A stretch of 64,000 bases of DNA from G020354945 sp964570585 (GCA_964570585.1 CAZMYR010000005.1:7340-71339); one strand, 5' to 3'. Shown: positions 24,156 to 34,149, counted from the stretch's first letter. Translations and numbers: made by a program. The notes: generated by a model from the letters alone, not told the origin.

Positions 24156-25304
24156 TCAAACCAAATAATCCAATACTAGATTTTTATCTGATTTACCCAT
24201 AGAAAGATATAATGCTTGAAGGGCAAATATACTGCACCAGAAGTTACTGTGTTTCTTATACGTACCATCTTCATCTGTGCCGAAGAAAAAACCTCCTTTA
24301 TACCCTTGGTCCAAATTTTGAAATTGAAGTAGCCTGCTAAGCAATTTATCCTTGTCAAAATTTACCGCATAATTTACATTCTTTAACAAATGATGAAGCC
24401 TTAGAACCTGAGCTTGTATGTCAGATCTTTGGTGAGCTATTTTCCTTCTACCATCTTCAAAAACGCCTGTTGGAATACCCCCGTTAGATTCTTGAAATTT
24501 TAAAATCCAATCAAATGCATCTTCAGCAGCTTTTCTATATTTATTATCTCCCAGCTTATAAGAGTAATAAATTATTCCCTCTATTGTGTAGCAATAGGGG
24601 TGAAAATGACTACTTTCATCAGATATATTAGTAATGAATCTCCTGCCCTTGTAGAAATGTTTTACAGAAGAGCTTATTAGATTAGCTGCTAAATTTTTAT
24701 AATAGTCATTCTTCTCAATATCGGCCAACTCGCATAAGCAAAACGATAACTTGCAGTGAAAACTGCCGCTTTGCCTTGACCATCTTTTATTGTTTTCTAA
24801 AACTTTATTATTCTTTGAATCGTATATAGGATATATTAATCCATTTTCTTTCAGCATATTATTTATTAAAAAATCGATAATACCTTTTGCAGTATTTAAA
24901 TATTCTATCTGGTCCGTAATTCTGTAAAGTTTTAACAAGCCAAAGGCAACCATCCCACAATCAAATGCATATATATTACCTCGCTCAAATGAATAATGTT
25001 CAACAGCATCCATTATATACTTCCTAGTCAAAATGCTACTAGCTGGATGCGCAGCTTCATTAATTATCCAGCGAGCGGCTGATTTAGCACGCGAGATATA
25101 AATATCGTCTTTAGTAATAGTGTATAAAAAGCATAGCAAGATTATGGCATAGCCTGTGATTTCAGGATAAAGAAATGAGTAGCTTCCATTTTCCGTGTCT
25201 TCCCATGCATAAAAACCGCCTTCTTTAGCCTGTATCCCAGAATGAAGAAGCCATTTCTCTATATACGAAATTCTGTCTTTTATTGCTAATGTTGTTAAAC
25301 TCAT
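24156..25304 (-). CDS. Alpha/alpha-toroid (six-hairpin glycosidase-like) protein of unknown role
   Basis: 382 aa, mostly helical, with repeating aromatic/Gly turns (GGFYAWEDTENGSYSFLYPEITGYAI near 29, YAFDCGMVAFGLLKLY near 122, HFHPYCYTIEGIIYYSYKLGDN near 228, HQRSDIQAQVLRLHHLL near 290, FWCSIFALQALYLS near 358). This periodic pattern fits an alpha/alpha toroid as in terpenoid cyclases, GH88/GH105 or AGE-type sugar epimerases. No signal peptide is visible, so it is probably cytoplasmic. Being coupled by ATGA to the acetyltransferase gene upstream and adjacent to wecB suggests a sugar-processing step, perhaps an epimerase-like one, but the function is not recognised. Confidence 0.6.
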   Translation of the reverse strand: MSLTTLAIKDRISYIEKWLLHSGIQAKEGGFYAWEDTENGSYSFLYPEITGYAIILLCFLYTITKDDIYISRAKSAARWIINEAAHPASSILTRKYIMDAVEHYSFERGNIYAFDCGMVAFGLLKLYRITDQIEYLNTAKGIIDFLINNMLKENGLIYPIYDSKNNKVLENNKRWSRQSGSFHCKLSFCLCELADIEKNDYYKNLAANLISSSVKHFYKGRRFITNISDESSHFHPYCYTIEGIIYYSYKLGDNKYRKAAEDAFDWILKFQESNGGIPTGVFEDGRRKIAHQRSDIQAQVLRLHHLLKNVNYAVNFDKDKLLSRLLQFQNLDQGYKGGFFFGTDEDGTYKKHSNFWCSIFALQALYLSMGKSDKNLVLDYLV

Positions 25305-25876
25305 AACCTTATATATTTTTTACAATTGTTGCAATAATAACCTTTTTTTGATTTTTTTAGCCTATTTCCGCAATTGCATGCGTACCCTTTTAAAATTGCA
25401 GGATTTCCTACAACTATGGCATGACCTACTACATCTTTTGTAACAACCGACCCTGCTCCAACCATAGCATATTTACCTATATTAATATCTGGAAGTATTA
25501 CAGCATTTGCTCCGATAGAAGCTCCCCTTTCCACTAACCATTTGGGCTTATTTATATCCCGAGTTTTAAAACTTCTTGGATTCTTATCATTAGTAAAACA
25601 TACAGCTGGGCCGATAAAGCAGTCGTTTTCTATCTTTACTCCTCTGTATATAAGTGCCTTGTTGTGAATCTTCACATTGTTGCCAATAGCAACATTTCTA
25701 TCTATAAAAACTCCATTGCCTATCATGCAGTTTTTACCAATAGAAACATTATGCATAATCTGGGCAAAATTCCATATTACAGTCCCTTTGCCAATCTTAG
25801 CTGTTTTATCTATGACAGCAGTATCTGCAATCTTAACATCTATGGGGTTGTTTATTCTAAATTTTCTTTTGCCCAT
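25301..25876 (-). CDS. Left-handed beta-helix sugar N-acetyltransferase with zinc ribbon
   Basis: 191 aa. Hexapeptide repeats (IGKGTVIWNFAQIMHNVSIGKNCMIGNGVFI) match the WbpD/PglD-type acetyltransferases that act on UDP-3-amino-sugars. After residue 165 a four-Cys ribbon CNCGNRLKKSKKGYYCNNCKKY closes the protein. A strong AGGAGG lies 8 bases before the ATG. The gene overlaps the end of the epimerase gene by 25 bases. It resembles the acetyltransferase at 63.0 kb but is a different copy. Confidence 0.88.
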   Translation of the reverse strand: MGKRKFRINNPIDVKIADTAVIDKTAKIGKGTVIWNFAQIMHNVSIGKNCMIGNGVFIDRNVAIGNNVKIHNKALIYRGVKIENDCFIGPAVCFTNDKNPRSFKTRDINKPKWLVERGASIGANAVILPDINIGKYAMVGAGSVVTKDVVGHAIVVGNPAILKGYACNCGNRLKKSKKGYYCNNCKKYIRL

Positions 25877-26820
25877 TTGACATTCCTCCTTAAGCCTTCA
25901 TCTATAAATATTTTTGGCTTCCAGCCGAATAGTCTTCTTGCCAGTGAATAGTCACATAAAAGTTTAGGGACCTGTGCCTTTCTATCCTTTGTATGAATTA
26001 TTTTTAAGCTCGAGCCTGAGATCTCTTTTATCTTTTTTGCTATATAATTTATGGTTATAGCTTCACCTGTTCCAAAATTAACTGCCTTTCCAATAGCATC
26101 TTTATGGCTGCCCATAATCATAAATGCATCTATCATATCATCGATATAGGTAAAATCTCTTGACTGCTTTCCGGCGCCATGCACTGTAAGTGTTTTGCCT
26201 TTGAGCGCAAGGTCTATGAATTTAGGTATAACATCATATGTATGCCTTGGACCATAGGTATTAAATGGGCGGATAATATCTACAGGTATATGATAGGTGT
26301 TGTGGTATGCATAGCAATATCTATCAGCTGCAACTTTACTTGCTGCATATGGCGAGGAAGGATAAAGCGGATGTTTTTCATCAATAGAGCCGCCTATTGT
26401 CATGCCATATATTTCACTGCTTGATGTGCAAACAATCCTTTCAATGCCTTTGGATTCCTTTACAACATGCAGCATATTAAGAGTGCCAACTACATTTGTC
26501 TGCATAACTTCTAACGGGTGTGTAAAAGAATTGGGCACATAGGCATCGGCAGCAAGATGAAATATTACCTGGGGCTTACTTTTTTTAACAAGCTCGATTG
26601 AATCTGAACTTGCAATATTGCCTGTAATAATCTCATCAACTCTTTTCTCAAGATGCTTTATATTTTTAAGCCTATACTGCGTAGTCCCTATGGTTGAGTT
26701 TCCTCTTACATACACAGAGACCTTTGCCCCTTCTGCCAAAAGTCTCTCTACAAGGTGTGAACCCATAAATCCATCAGCGCCTGTTACTAAAACACGTTTA
26801 TTTTTATAAAAACTCCCCAT
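25852..26820 (-). CDS. NAD-dependent sugar epimerase/dehydratase (extended SDR)
   Basis: About 322 aa. NAD site VLVTGADGFMGSHLVERLL, FHLAADAYVPNSF, catalytic TSSSEIYG with YAASKVAADRY (Tyr-x3-Lys), and RPFNTYGPRHTYDVIPKF. It resembles GDP-mannose 4,6-dehydratase-like or UDP-GlcA/UDP-GlcNAc 4-epimerase-type enzymes; the exact reaction is open. The ATG at 26820 has AGGAGG five bases upstream and overlaps the preceding stop as TAATG, so it is preferred to the GTG at 26826. Confidence 0.9.
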   Translation of the reverse strand: MGSFYKNKRVLVTGADGFMGSHLVERLLAEGAKVSVYVRGNSTIGTTQYRLKNIKHLEKRVDEIITGNIASSDSIELVKKSKPQVIFHLAADAYVPNSFTHPLEVMQTNVVGTLNMLHVVKESKGIERIVCTSSSEIYGMTIGGSIDEKHPLYPSSPYAASKVAADRYCYAYHNTYHIPVDIIRPFNTYGPRHTYDVIPKFIDLALKGKTLTVHGAGKQSRDFTYIDDMIDAFMIMGSHKDAIGKAVNFGTGEAITINYIAKKIKEISGSSLKIIHTKDRKAQVPKLLCDYSLARRLFGWKPKIFIDEGLRRNVKWAKENLE

Positions 26821-27563
26821 TAACACCTCCTGATTATCTGCTCACGATATTTAATCCATTTTACAAATTCATAAAATCCTGACAAAATATAAAAAGCAAG
26901 GCCCTCGAACCCGTCAAGAAAACCTCTTTGCAATAGGTACCTTTGAATAAATTTCAACACCGGATAAAGGAGCATCCTTGCATAATAGAACCTGCAATTT
27001 CTCTCTAGCAAAAACTTTACCTCGAGGTCAGTATACAAATTAAGCTTTTTAATATATTCATTTAAATCGTGAGAGGAATAGTGAAGTATGGGTTCATATA
27101 TCAAACCTGTAGGTTCTGATATTTTCACAAACTCATGAATTGGCTGCAGGAAATCCCCCTTCCTTTTATTAAATAATCTAAGTGGCATATCATTGCAGTG
27201 GCCTCCGTATTTTAGTAACTTGCCAAATATATAAGTATCCCTTTTGATACGGTATCCAGCTTTATCATTAAGTTTAATCTTTCTAATCCTATCCTTAAAT
27301 TCTTTAGATACCACTTCATCTGCATCGAGTGATAGGACCCAATTATTTTTACATTGAGCAATAGCAAAATTTTTCTGCGAAGAGAAATCGTCGAATTCTC
27401 TGTTAAAAACCTTGGTAGTATACTCTTTTGCTATATCTACTGTTTTATCAGAGCTACCTGAATCTACTACTATAATTTCATCAAAATCTTTAACTGACTC
27501 AAGGCATTCTTTTAGACTAAGCTCTTCATCCTTTGTTATGACGATAACGGATACCTTCTCCAT
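26820..27563 (-). CDS. GT2 glycosyltransferase (WaaE/KdtX-like)
   Basis: 247 aa. VSVIVITKDEELSLKECLESVKDF, IIVVDSGSSDKTVDIA, LSLDADEVVSKEF near 86 and HYSSHDLNEYIKKLNLYTDLE near 165 make a compact WaaE-type LPS core enzyme. The C-terminus is hydrophobic-aromatic, probably binding the membrane surface. It overlaps the previous GT2 by 28 bases. Confidence 0.92.
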   Translation of the reverse strand: MEKVSVIVITKDEELSLKECLESVKDFDEIIVVDSGSSDKTVDIAKEYTTKVFNREFDDFSSQKNFAIAQCKNNWVLSLDADEVVSKEFKDRIRKIKLNDKAGYRIKRDTYIFGKLLKYGGHCNDMPLRLFNKRKGDFLQPIHEFVKISEPTGLIYEPILHYSSHDLNEYIKKLNLYTDLEVKFLLERNCRFYYARMLLYPVLKFIQRYLLQRGFLDGFEGLAFYILSGFYEFVKWIKYREQIIRRC

Positions 27564-28492
27564 CCCAATAAATCAAACAGCTCCTTGTCTGTCATTTTAA
27601 AATAATGCTTTTCTTTGGCTCTCTTTGAAACAGCCTGCGGTAGCCTGGGCAAGGCCTGAAGAAAACCGATGATAAAGCCAAAGTTGAGTTTAATAAAAGA
27701 AAAGAGCAACCATGGTATCAAAAATACAACATGTTCAAATAATAACCGTCTATCAGTGATATTCTTCCATATAAAAAGAAAAGTATTGCGATAACTAAGG
27801 ATAAGTGTCTTTTTATAGCCAAAGTCTCTTTTAAATGAAGCCAGCCCTTTATGATATGCTATACTCTGTGGGACATAATATGCCTTATATCCCCTTTTCC
27901 AGCCTCTATAGCACAAGTCTACATCTTCTACCCTCCCAGGCAGATACAAATCATCATACCCCTTTAATTCAAGAAATCTGTCTATACGAAAAGCAGCTAC
28001 AGAACCGACGCTTGCTGTGTAACCAGGTTTTTTAATATCCTGTTGATATCCCGGATATCTTGAAAAACCCTGAAAAAAACCAAACTTCATACCAATTTTT
28101 GTCCTTGTTCCTTCATACTGCAACTTATCAAATGTCCAGCACTGCGGCCCAGCCATAAATGCATCTGGATAATTATTAAATATCTCAACCAGTGGGTCTA
28201 TAAACTTCTCCTCTACTTTTATATCGTTATTCAGTAAAATCAGTATATCTGCATCTGAAGTCCTTGCCCATTCGTTAAAAGAACAAAGAAATCTATTCTC
28301 TTTAGCAGAATATAGACTGGTCTCAGGAAATCTTTCCTTTAAAAATTCTGGGCTTCCATCTATGCTCAGGTTATCTAGGACTACAACCCTGCAATCATGC
28401 CTGCTATTTCTTGAGGCTTTAATAATGCTGGGTAAACACTCTTCCAAAAGCTCTCTGCCATTATAGTTTAAAATTACAACATTAATTTTCAT
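27536..28492 (-). CDS. GT2 glycosyltransferase (rhamnosyltransferase-like)
   Basis: 318 aa. INVVILNYNGRELLEECLPSI, VVVLDNLSIDGSPEFL, LILLNNDIKVEEKF as the metal site near 92, a Gly-rich SVGSVAAFRIDRFLELKGYDD near 170, and GRVEDVDLCYRGWKRGYKAYYVP near 195, which is the ED-DxxxR catalytic block of WbbL/RfbF-type rhamnosyl and galactofuranosyl transferases. A hydrophobic C-terminal segment (VVFLIPWLLFSFI) probably binds the membrane. Confidence 0.9.
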   Translation of the reverse strand: MKINVVILNYNGRELLEECLPSIIKASRNSRHDCRVVVLDNLSIDGSPEFLKERFPETSLYSAKENRFLCSFNEWARTSDADILILLNNDIKVEEKFIDPLVEIFNNYPDAFMAGPQCWTFDKLQYEGTRTKIGMKFGFFQGFSRYPGYQQDIKKPGYTASVGSVAAFRIDRFLELKGYDDLYLPGRVEDVDLCYRGWKRGYKAYYVPQSIAYHKGLASFKRDFGYKKTLILSYRNTFLFIWKNITDRRLLFEHVVFLIPWLLFSFIKLNFGFIIGFLQALPRLPQAVSKRAKEKHYFKMTDKELFDLLGWRRYPLSS

Positions 28493-28511
28493 ATTTTAAC
28501 CGTGCATATAA

Positions 28512-30401
28512 TTACGATTTAATCTCATAGATTGTGTATGTGATATTGTTTGCGTTCTTTGATGCAGGATTAGCCTTATGTATCGGTCTAAGATATCTTG
28601 CCTTAAACCTTCCATTTTTCATAAGTTCTGTAAGCCTGAGAGTCTCTTCTCTCTTATCTTTAATCTCATCATTTTCAGCATAAAGGATATGGGTAAACCC
28701 TTCTGATTTAAAAAAAGATAAAACCTTCCTGGGGCTATAGTGCTTTTTATCGTATCTTGAATATATCCAGTAATACAATTCCCTTTTATGCGGCTTATCA
28801 ATAAAAAATGTATGGCCTTCATTTACAACCATCACCTTTATATCTTTAGGTAGATTTTTGTTTATATATTCAGAAATTGCAAAGGACCTTTCATTCTTGG
28901 CTAAATAGTTCTGCCTACTCACTAATCCAAAAACAACCTTTGTAGCATCTATATTATAATAAACAGAAAGTGCGACAGAAAAAGCTAAACATAGACCCAC
29001 CGTTCCCCAAACCACTTTGTCCAATATATGTCTTCCATCAGTAAGCTTGCATAATATATAAGCAGTGATAATGCTAAGAAAAGGGGCTACTGGTAGAAGA
29101 AACCTCAAGTGCTGATATTGCAAAAACCATATGCATATATAAGCAAATGTAAAAATAGATATTCGCTTTATATTCTTATCAACACCCCTTATAAACACAA
29201 AGGCAGGTATTACAGCTAAAAATATAGGGCCTAATTGTTCGCCACCGAATTGCTTCGGAAACATAGTAAGCCTCCATGGCAGAGTAAGAAAACCTTTAAT
29301 GTTTATATCCAAGCCAAGGGCTTTGCGAATGGATTCCTCAGAAATTGCCTTAAGGACTTCTGGATCGAGCCCTCCACTGCCAAATATCCTGTAAAAAAAG
29401 GGAAATATGGGATTCCCCAATATAACATATTGTCGCACGTACCAGATACAAGAAGCAGCAATTGCAGATACAGAAAACAAAACAAGAGATTTAAAAACTG
29501 TTATCCTTACTGCTCCTTTCCCCCTTAAGACCATAAAAACAAAGTAAGTCCCTAAAATAAGCGTAGTTACAACCGAAAAATATTTAACAGACATACCAAA
29601 ACCACACATAGCGCCAGAAAGTACAACCCATATCGTATCATGCTTCTCTATCCAAACTATAAAGGCATAGACTGCCATAAGGGCATAAAATACTGCGCCA
29701 AGGTCTACATAGGTCTGCGTAGCTTCCATAAATATACCTGGAACAAGAAAAAATATCGTTGCAGCCAGAACTGCTATCTTATTTGAAAAAAATCTCTTTG
29801 AAAACGCATATACGCCGAGTGCCGAAGCAACTGCTAAAGAAAAATGAAAAAGTCCTGCTAATGGTAACAAATTAAGCAGTATTGCCAATGTAAAATACAT
29901 TTCCACCAGATAAGGCCACAGGGAATTTGTGCTATTATATGGAATCAGCCCTACCCTGTGAGTATTTGCAAAATATTTCGCATCAACTAAGTGATAAACC
30001 ATTGAATCGTTGCTGTATGATGGAGCCATCGCTCCTATGCATACAACACATCCTACGGCAACTAACAGAAATGCAAGAATTAATAAATAAGGCTTAGGCC
30101 AACTGTCTGTAATACTTCTTACTGCCCGCACTAAAGTTTTATTGATATAAATTATATCCTTTCGCAAAAAAACTGCCAGCAGGAACAAAAGCAGTATAAC
30201 CACAAAGTTATATAACAGATTAAAGATCCCCAGAAATAATAGCAGATACGACACAAGCCCAAAGCCCAGGGCATATGAAAAACTGAGTTCCTCAGATTTT
30301 GACGCAAGACTAAGCCTGCTAAGCAACAGTATCCTTCTGCCTGCAGCAGATATAACCGCTGCCATAATATAGAAAACTAATAAACTTACCAGATAAATCA
30401 T
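28512..30401 (-). CDS. Membrane GT-C glycosyltransferase (PMT/ArnT-like), large
   Basis: 629 aa with about 11-12 hydrophobic segments across residues 1-490 and a soluble C-terminal domain. The first periplasmic loop has the acidic pattern YSNDSMVYHLVDAKYFANT near 125, fitting the catalytic Asp loop of GT39/GT83 enzymes. Such proteins move sugars from polyprenyl-phosphate donors onto lipids, glycans or proteins at the outer face of the inner membrane. It is followed by a second PMT-like gene (spacing 22 bases), a radical SAM gene and GT2 polyprenyl-sugar synthases. Confidence 0.8.
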   Translation of the reverse strand: MIYLVSLLVFYIMAAVISAAGRRILLLSRLSLASKSEELSFSYALGFGLVSYLLLFLGIFNLLYNFVVILLLFLLAVFLRKDIIYINKTLVRAVRSITDSWPKPYLLILAFLLVAVGCVVCIGAMAPSYSNDSMVYHLVDAKYFANTHRVGLIPYNSTNSLWPYLVEMYFTLAILLNLLPLAGLFHFSLAVASALGVYAFSKRFFSNKIAVLAATIFFLVPGIFMEATQTYVDLGAVFYALMAVYAFIVWIEKHDTIWVVLSGAMCGFGMSVKYFSVVTTLILGTYFVFMVLRGKGAVRITVFKSLVLFSVSAIAASCIWYVRQYVILGNPIFPFFYRIFGSGGLDPEVLKAISEESIRKALGLDINIKGFLTLPWRLTMFPKQFGGEQLGPIFLAVIPAFVFIRGVDKNIKRISIFTFAYICIWFLQYQHLRFLLPVAPFLSIITAYILCKLTDGRHILDKVVWGTVGLCLAFSVALSVYYNIDATKVVFGLVSRQNYLAKNERSFAISEYINKNLPKDIKVMVVNEGHTFFIDKPHKRELYYWIYSRYDKKHYSPRKVLSFFKSEGFTHILYAENDEIKDKREETLRLTELMKNGRFKARYLRPIHKANPASKNANNITYTIYEIKS

Positions 30402-30423
30402 CTATTCTACCGTCCTAGTTTGC

Positions 30424-31947
30424 TTAATTATTTTTTAGTTTAAATACAATATATGTATCATCTTTGCGCGTCAGGATTTTATAGTTTTTCATTATGTGAT
30501 GCTTAAATGCCTGGTTTTTATCAAGCTCCTTAACATCGACTAAGGCAAAATAATCTGCCCCATTATTCTTCAGACGCTCCAGATGTTGTATAGGACCTTG
30601 CATCTCTTTTAATGTACGGAGATTAATCTCTGTTTTTATATTTTTACAATATTCTATCAAATTCTTTCTATCGATAAGAAAAGTCCAGCCTCTTCTGTTG
30701 CAATAGTACAAGAAATCGGGGCCATAACCGTGCGATGCGATAATCAGGGCATCTTTTTCAGTAATATTATCTACAGCCTTTCCTGCTTCCACAATATCTG
30801 CATAAACAGGCCTGTTTAAATATTTCGGCAATGTTACATAAGTAACAAAAAGCAGAGTAAATAAACTGAGCAATACTGTTGCCATTCTTAAAAATCTTTT
30901 ATTTTTTATCCTTTCTGCTGCTATTAATATTCCCTTAGTCGTAAATATCGAGGCAACAGGCACAAGGTTTAACATATAATACTCTTGCTTAGATTGCTCT
31001 GGTACAATAAGAAAAAACAGGATAACACCTGCAAACCATAATGCCAAAAAATTATCTTCTCTGTTTCTTCTTTTGTGGAACAAACCATATAGGAAAGTTA
31101 TAAAAATAAGTGGTGTCAGTGCGGTCCATATTATATGTTTAAATATCTCTGTGTAGAAAGGGATATATATAAGGTGTGCCTTCATTGAATCTATAACATA
31201 GTTAATACTAAAGGTGTCATAAGGCGTAGGGTAAAGCGTCCTTATTCTGGCTGTATGATATCCCCACCACCATATTATGGGTAAAAAAACTAACAGAAAA
31301 AATAAACCCAGTTTCCAGTAAGATAGATTTCTCTTTTTATAGGTTGCAAAAAGCAGATATGATATTGGTAGGAGCATATATAAATTTGTCACTTTTAACA
31401 AAACAGCTCCCATAAACCCAACAGTAGCTAAGATAAAATCTCTCCAGCTCATACTATATAACCATCTTGAAAAATAGTAGAAGCATAAAAGCATAAAAAA
31501 TATCATTGGCATATCAGGCTGAAATGTCCTGCTCATTAATATAGATAATGGGCTGAAGATAAAAATAAGTGATGAAAAAAAAGCCACTCTTTGCCCCCAA
31601 TATAACTCTGTCAATTTATAAAATACGATTGCAGCCATTATAAAGAAAACCAGGCTGGAGGACCTCAAGAGCCACTCTGGAATCCCTTTCAACCAGTAGC
31701 ATATCAAAGCCAGAGGCGCAGTAATTATTGGAAAATCCTGCATAAGATAGGTAGGGCCTCTTCCCTGGTCATCAACCTCAGGATGGAGAAAGTGAAATCC
31801 GCCAAAGGCAAAATTCCTAACTATCATAGCTGTCTGGACCTGTCTTGTCGCATTGTATTCTAAAAGGGGCTGATTGATATTTATTAAACGTACAGCAATG
31901 CCTATGAAAAGAATGGATAGAAACAATGCGGGTAAGCGATATATCAT
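30424..31947 (-). CDS. Membrane GT-C glycosyltransferase (PMT_2/ArnT-like)
   Basis: 507 aa with about 11 membrane segments. The first loop INQPLLEYNATRQVQTAMIVRNFA and the second HPEVDDQGRGPTYLMQDFPI are typical of PMT_2/GT83 family proteins. A soluble periplasmic C-terminal part (about 390-507) includes IIASHGYGPDFLYYCNRRGWTF. Probably uses the polyprenyl-phosphate sugar made by the GT2 at 33341 or 34252. Its start overlaps the radical SAM gene... stop side order: it begins (ATG 31947) inside the radical SAM stop as ATGA, so the two are translated together. Confidence 0.85.
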   Translation of the reverse strand: MIYRLPALFLSILFIGIAVRLININQPLLEYNATRQVQTAMIVRNFAFGGFHFLHPEVDDQGRGPTYLMQDFPIITAPLALICYWLKGIPEWLLRSSSLVFFIMAAIVFYKLTELYWGQRVAFFSSLIFIFSPLSILMSRTFQPDMPMIFFMLLCFYYFSRWLYSMSWRDFILATVGFMGAVLLKVTNLYMLLPISYLLFATYKKRNLSYWKLGLFFLLVFLPIIWWWGYHTARIRTLYPTPYDTFSINYVIDSMKAHLIYIPFYTEIFKHIIWTALTPLIFITFLYGLFHKRRNREDNFLALWFAGVILFFLIVPEQSKQEYYMLNLVPVASIFTTKGILIAAERIKNKRFLRMATVLLSLFTLLFVTYVTLPKYLNRPVYADIVEAGKAVDNITEKDALIIASHGYGPDFLYYCNRRGWTFLIDRKNLIEYCKNIKTEINLRTLKEMQGPIQHLERLKNNGADYFALVDVKELDKNQAFKHHIMKNYKILTRKDDTYIVFKLKNN

Positions 31948-33344
31948 CTTTCTATTAACATCTTCCTTAATAATGTTGCGCCTGTTCTTGTATTGAGTTT
32001 AAATCGGTTCCATGTACCCAATCTTTTAACCTGAGATAGTATCTTGCGCGGCCGAAGATAAAACGTCCTATATGCCTTTTTTTGCCATCCTAATAGATCA
32101 TCTTCGCTCAAGGTTGGTAACCGGTGGACTGGCCTTGTATGAATACCATAATTATCAAAATTGGTATCAGTTATCAGTCCATCCTTAGATAATTCTTCAT
32201 ATGCTTCTGTCTTTGGAAATGGCGTCAATATATGGAATTTTGCTATATCAGGATCGAGTTCAATAGCAAATTGTATCGTATCTTGAATAGTCTCTTTTGT
32301 CTCACCAGGCATACCTATCATAAAAAACACCCATATTTCAAGACCGAACCCTCTGGCTAACTTAAATCTATCCCTGATGCCTTCTAGAGAAATATTTTTG
32401 TTTATTCTATCCAATATATGCTGATTACCGGATTCCACACCGAGAGCGATACTGTAGGTTCCCATATCCTTCAATGCCTTAAGAACCTCTTCATTTAAAA
32501 AATCTACTCGCAGACCATTTGGAAAAGCAAACTTTATATTAAGGTGGCGTTTTCTTACCTCATCTCTAATCTGAAAGACCCTGCTTTTTAAAGTCGTAAA
32601 ATTATCATCCCAGATATGTATCTCCTTCACTTCAAATCTCTCTATTAAATCTTCGAACTCATCTACTACATTGATAGCGCTCCGTGCCCTGAAACGTCTG
32701 GTAAATATATTCTTTGTATTGCAATATGTGCAGTTGCCGGGGCAACCTCTGCTTGTCATCACCGGCAATGTAGGATAAAAAAATGCATCAGGGTATGTAT
32801 AATTCTGATTTTTAAATAGATGGCGTGCTGGAAATGGTAGACTGTTTAAATCTGGTATAAGTTCTCTGTCTCTGTTAACGATCATATCTCCGTTCTCTTT
32901 ATATGCCAGACCATCTACTCTGCTTAAATCTCTATTTCTTATAAGAGAATCTACTAACTCTGTTATTGTCTTCTCCCCCTCACCTTTTACTACAAAATCG
33001 ACACTATCAGGTTTTAGCGAATCCTCAGGCATTATGGTTGGATGGATACCACCAAGGACGGTATAAGCGTCTGAATTCTCCTTAACAAGCCTGGTTATAG
33101 AGACCACTTTGTTAAACGAAGGTGTCAAAGCAGTTATGCCCACTATATTAAACTTGGAAGAACGAATTATCCTTGCAAGTTCGTTTTCTTTTATCCTATC
33201 GGCATCTATGTCTATTATCCTAACATCGTGGCTGTCTGCTTCTAATACTGCCCCTATGTAGGCAAGCCCCATAGGCGGGAATTCCGGTGCCTGCAACCCT
33301 CCATATAACTCATATTGTGAAGGGTTTACTAATAATATCTTCAT
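31944..33344 (-). CDS. B12-binding-domain radical SAM protein (1 of 3)
   Basis: 466 aa. N-terminal cobalamin-binding-like Rossmann domain (ILLVNPSQYELYGG; LGGIHPTIMPEDSL) without an obvious DxHxxG lower-ligand motif, then the radical SAM core with SRGCPGNCTYCNTKNIF (CX3CX2C for the 4Fe-4S cluster) near 199, GVESGNQHILDRI near 305 and a C-terminal DUF4070-like region. Class B members methylate or rearrange unreactive carbons. The target is not known; it is flanked by ATGA overlaps with a GT-C gene and a GT2 polyprenyl-sugar synthase gene, suggesting a sugar or polyprenyl-linked substrate. Confidence 0.88.
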   Translation of the reverse strand: MKILLVNPSQYELYGGLQAPEFPPMGLAYIGAVLEADSHDVRIIDIDADRIKENELARIIRSSKFNIVGITALTPSFNKVVSITRLVKENSDAYTVLGGIHPTIMPEDSLKPDSVDFVVKGEGEKTITELVDSLIRNRDLSRVDGLAYKENGDMIVNRDRELIPDLNSLPFPARHLFKNQNYTYPDAFFYPTLPVMTSRGCPGNCTYCNTKNIFTRRFRARSAINVVDEFEDLIERFEVKEIHIWDDNFTTLKSRVFQIRDEVRKRHLNIKFAFPNGLRVDFLNEEVLKALKDMGTYSIALGVESGNQHILDRINKNISLEGIRDRFKLARGFGLEIWVFFMIGMPGETKETIQDTIQFAIELDPDIAKFHILTPFPKTEAYEELSKDGLITDTNFDNYGIHTRPVHRLPTLSEDDLLGWQKKAYRTFYLRPRKILSQVKRLGTWNRFKLNTRTGATLLRKMLIER

Positions 33345-34093
33345 CTTTTTCTATCCCTGATGTCATCCCTGATAAGTGTCTTCTGCAGCCATACATAGAG
33401 GGCTATATAAAGATATCTCCGACCCATATCCCTTATCTTCAATTTAGATACACCGCTTTCTCTGCCATACCAGTTAACCGGTATAGTAGCTATGGAATAT
33501 TCATGTACCAAAGCTTTGAGTGGCAGTTCTATTGTTATGTTAAAATAGAGGGATTCAATAGGCTTTATAGCTTTTATTACCTCTCTCCTATATGCCTTAA
33601 ATGCATTTGTCAGGTCATTATGTCTTGTCAAAAAAAGGCATTGCAAGAAGGTATTGGCCAATCTGTTTATCAATAACTTATGCAGGGGATAATCTCTGAC
33701 AATCGCACCCTTAATAAATCTTGAACCAAAGACGCAATCAAAACCTTCCTCGATCTTTCTGAAATACCGAACAATATCTTTTGGGTCATCAGATGCATCA
33801 CCCATGGCTGTTACCACAACATCTCCCGTTATATTTTCAAGCCCTTCCCTGACTGCCCTGCCAAATCCATGAGGTGGAATTCTATGTATTACCTTTATGT
33901 TCTTATGCTCTTTAGCCAACCTTGTAATTATATTGGGGGTTGCGTCAGTACTGTTATCATTCACTATTATAATTTCGCTTTCTATGGATTCTCTATTAAG
34001 CTCGTCCAGGATATCCAGGGCAACCTTTTCTATTAGCCCTTCTTCGTTATGTGCCGGTATTACCACTGATAACTTTAAATTTTTTGGCAACAC
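33341..34093 (-). CDS. GT2 polyprenyl-phosphate sugar synthase (DPM1-like)
   Basis: 250 aa. LSVVIPAHNEEGLIEKVALDI, IIIVNDNSTDATPNII, metal site AMGDASDDPKDI near 96, GSRFIKGAIVRDYPLHKL, and C-terminal TIPVNWYGRESGVSKL, the substrate-loop signature of dolichyl/polyprenyl-phosphate mannose synthases. It has no C-terminal membrane helices. It is the first gene after a 158-base spacer with TCATTA repeats, so it may start a transcript that continues through the radical SAM and both GT-C genes. Confidence 0.92.
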   Translation of the reverse strand: MLPKNLKLSVVIPAHNEEGLIEKVALDILDELNRESIESEIIIVNDNSTDATPNIITRLAKEHKNIKVIHRIPPHGFGRAVREGLENITGDVVVTAMGDASDDPKDIVRYFRKIEEGFDCVFGSRFIKGAIVRDYPLHKLLINRLANTFLQCLFLTRHNDLTNAFKAYRREVIKAIKPIESLYFNITIELPLKALVHEYSIATIPVNWYGRESGVSKLKIRDMGRRYLYIALYVWLQKTLIRDDIRDRKR

Positions 34094-34149
34094 TAGTATA
34101 TCCTTTCAGGCGCCCATTTTTGGCATAAGGAATCCTCTATATGCCTCTT

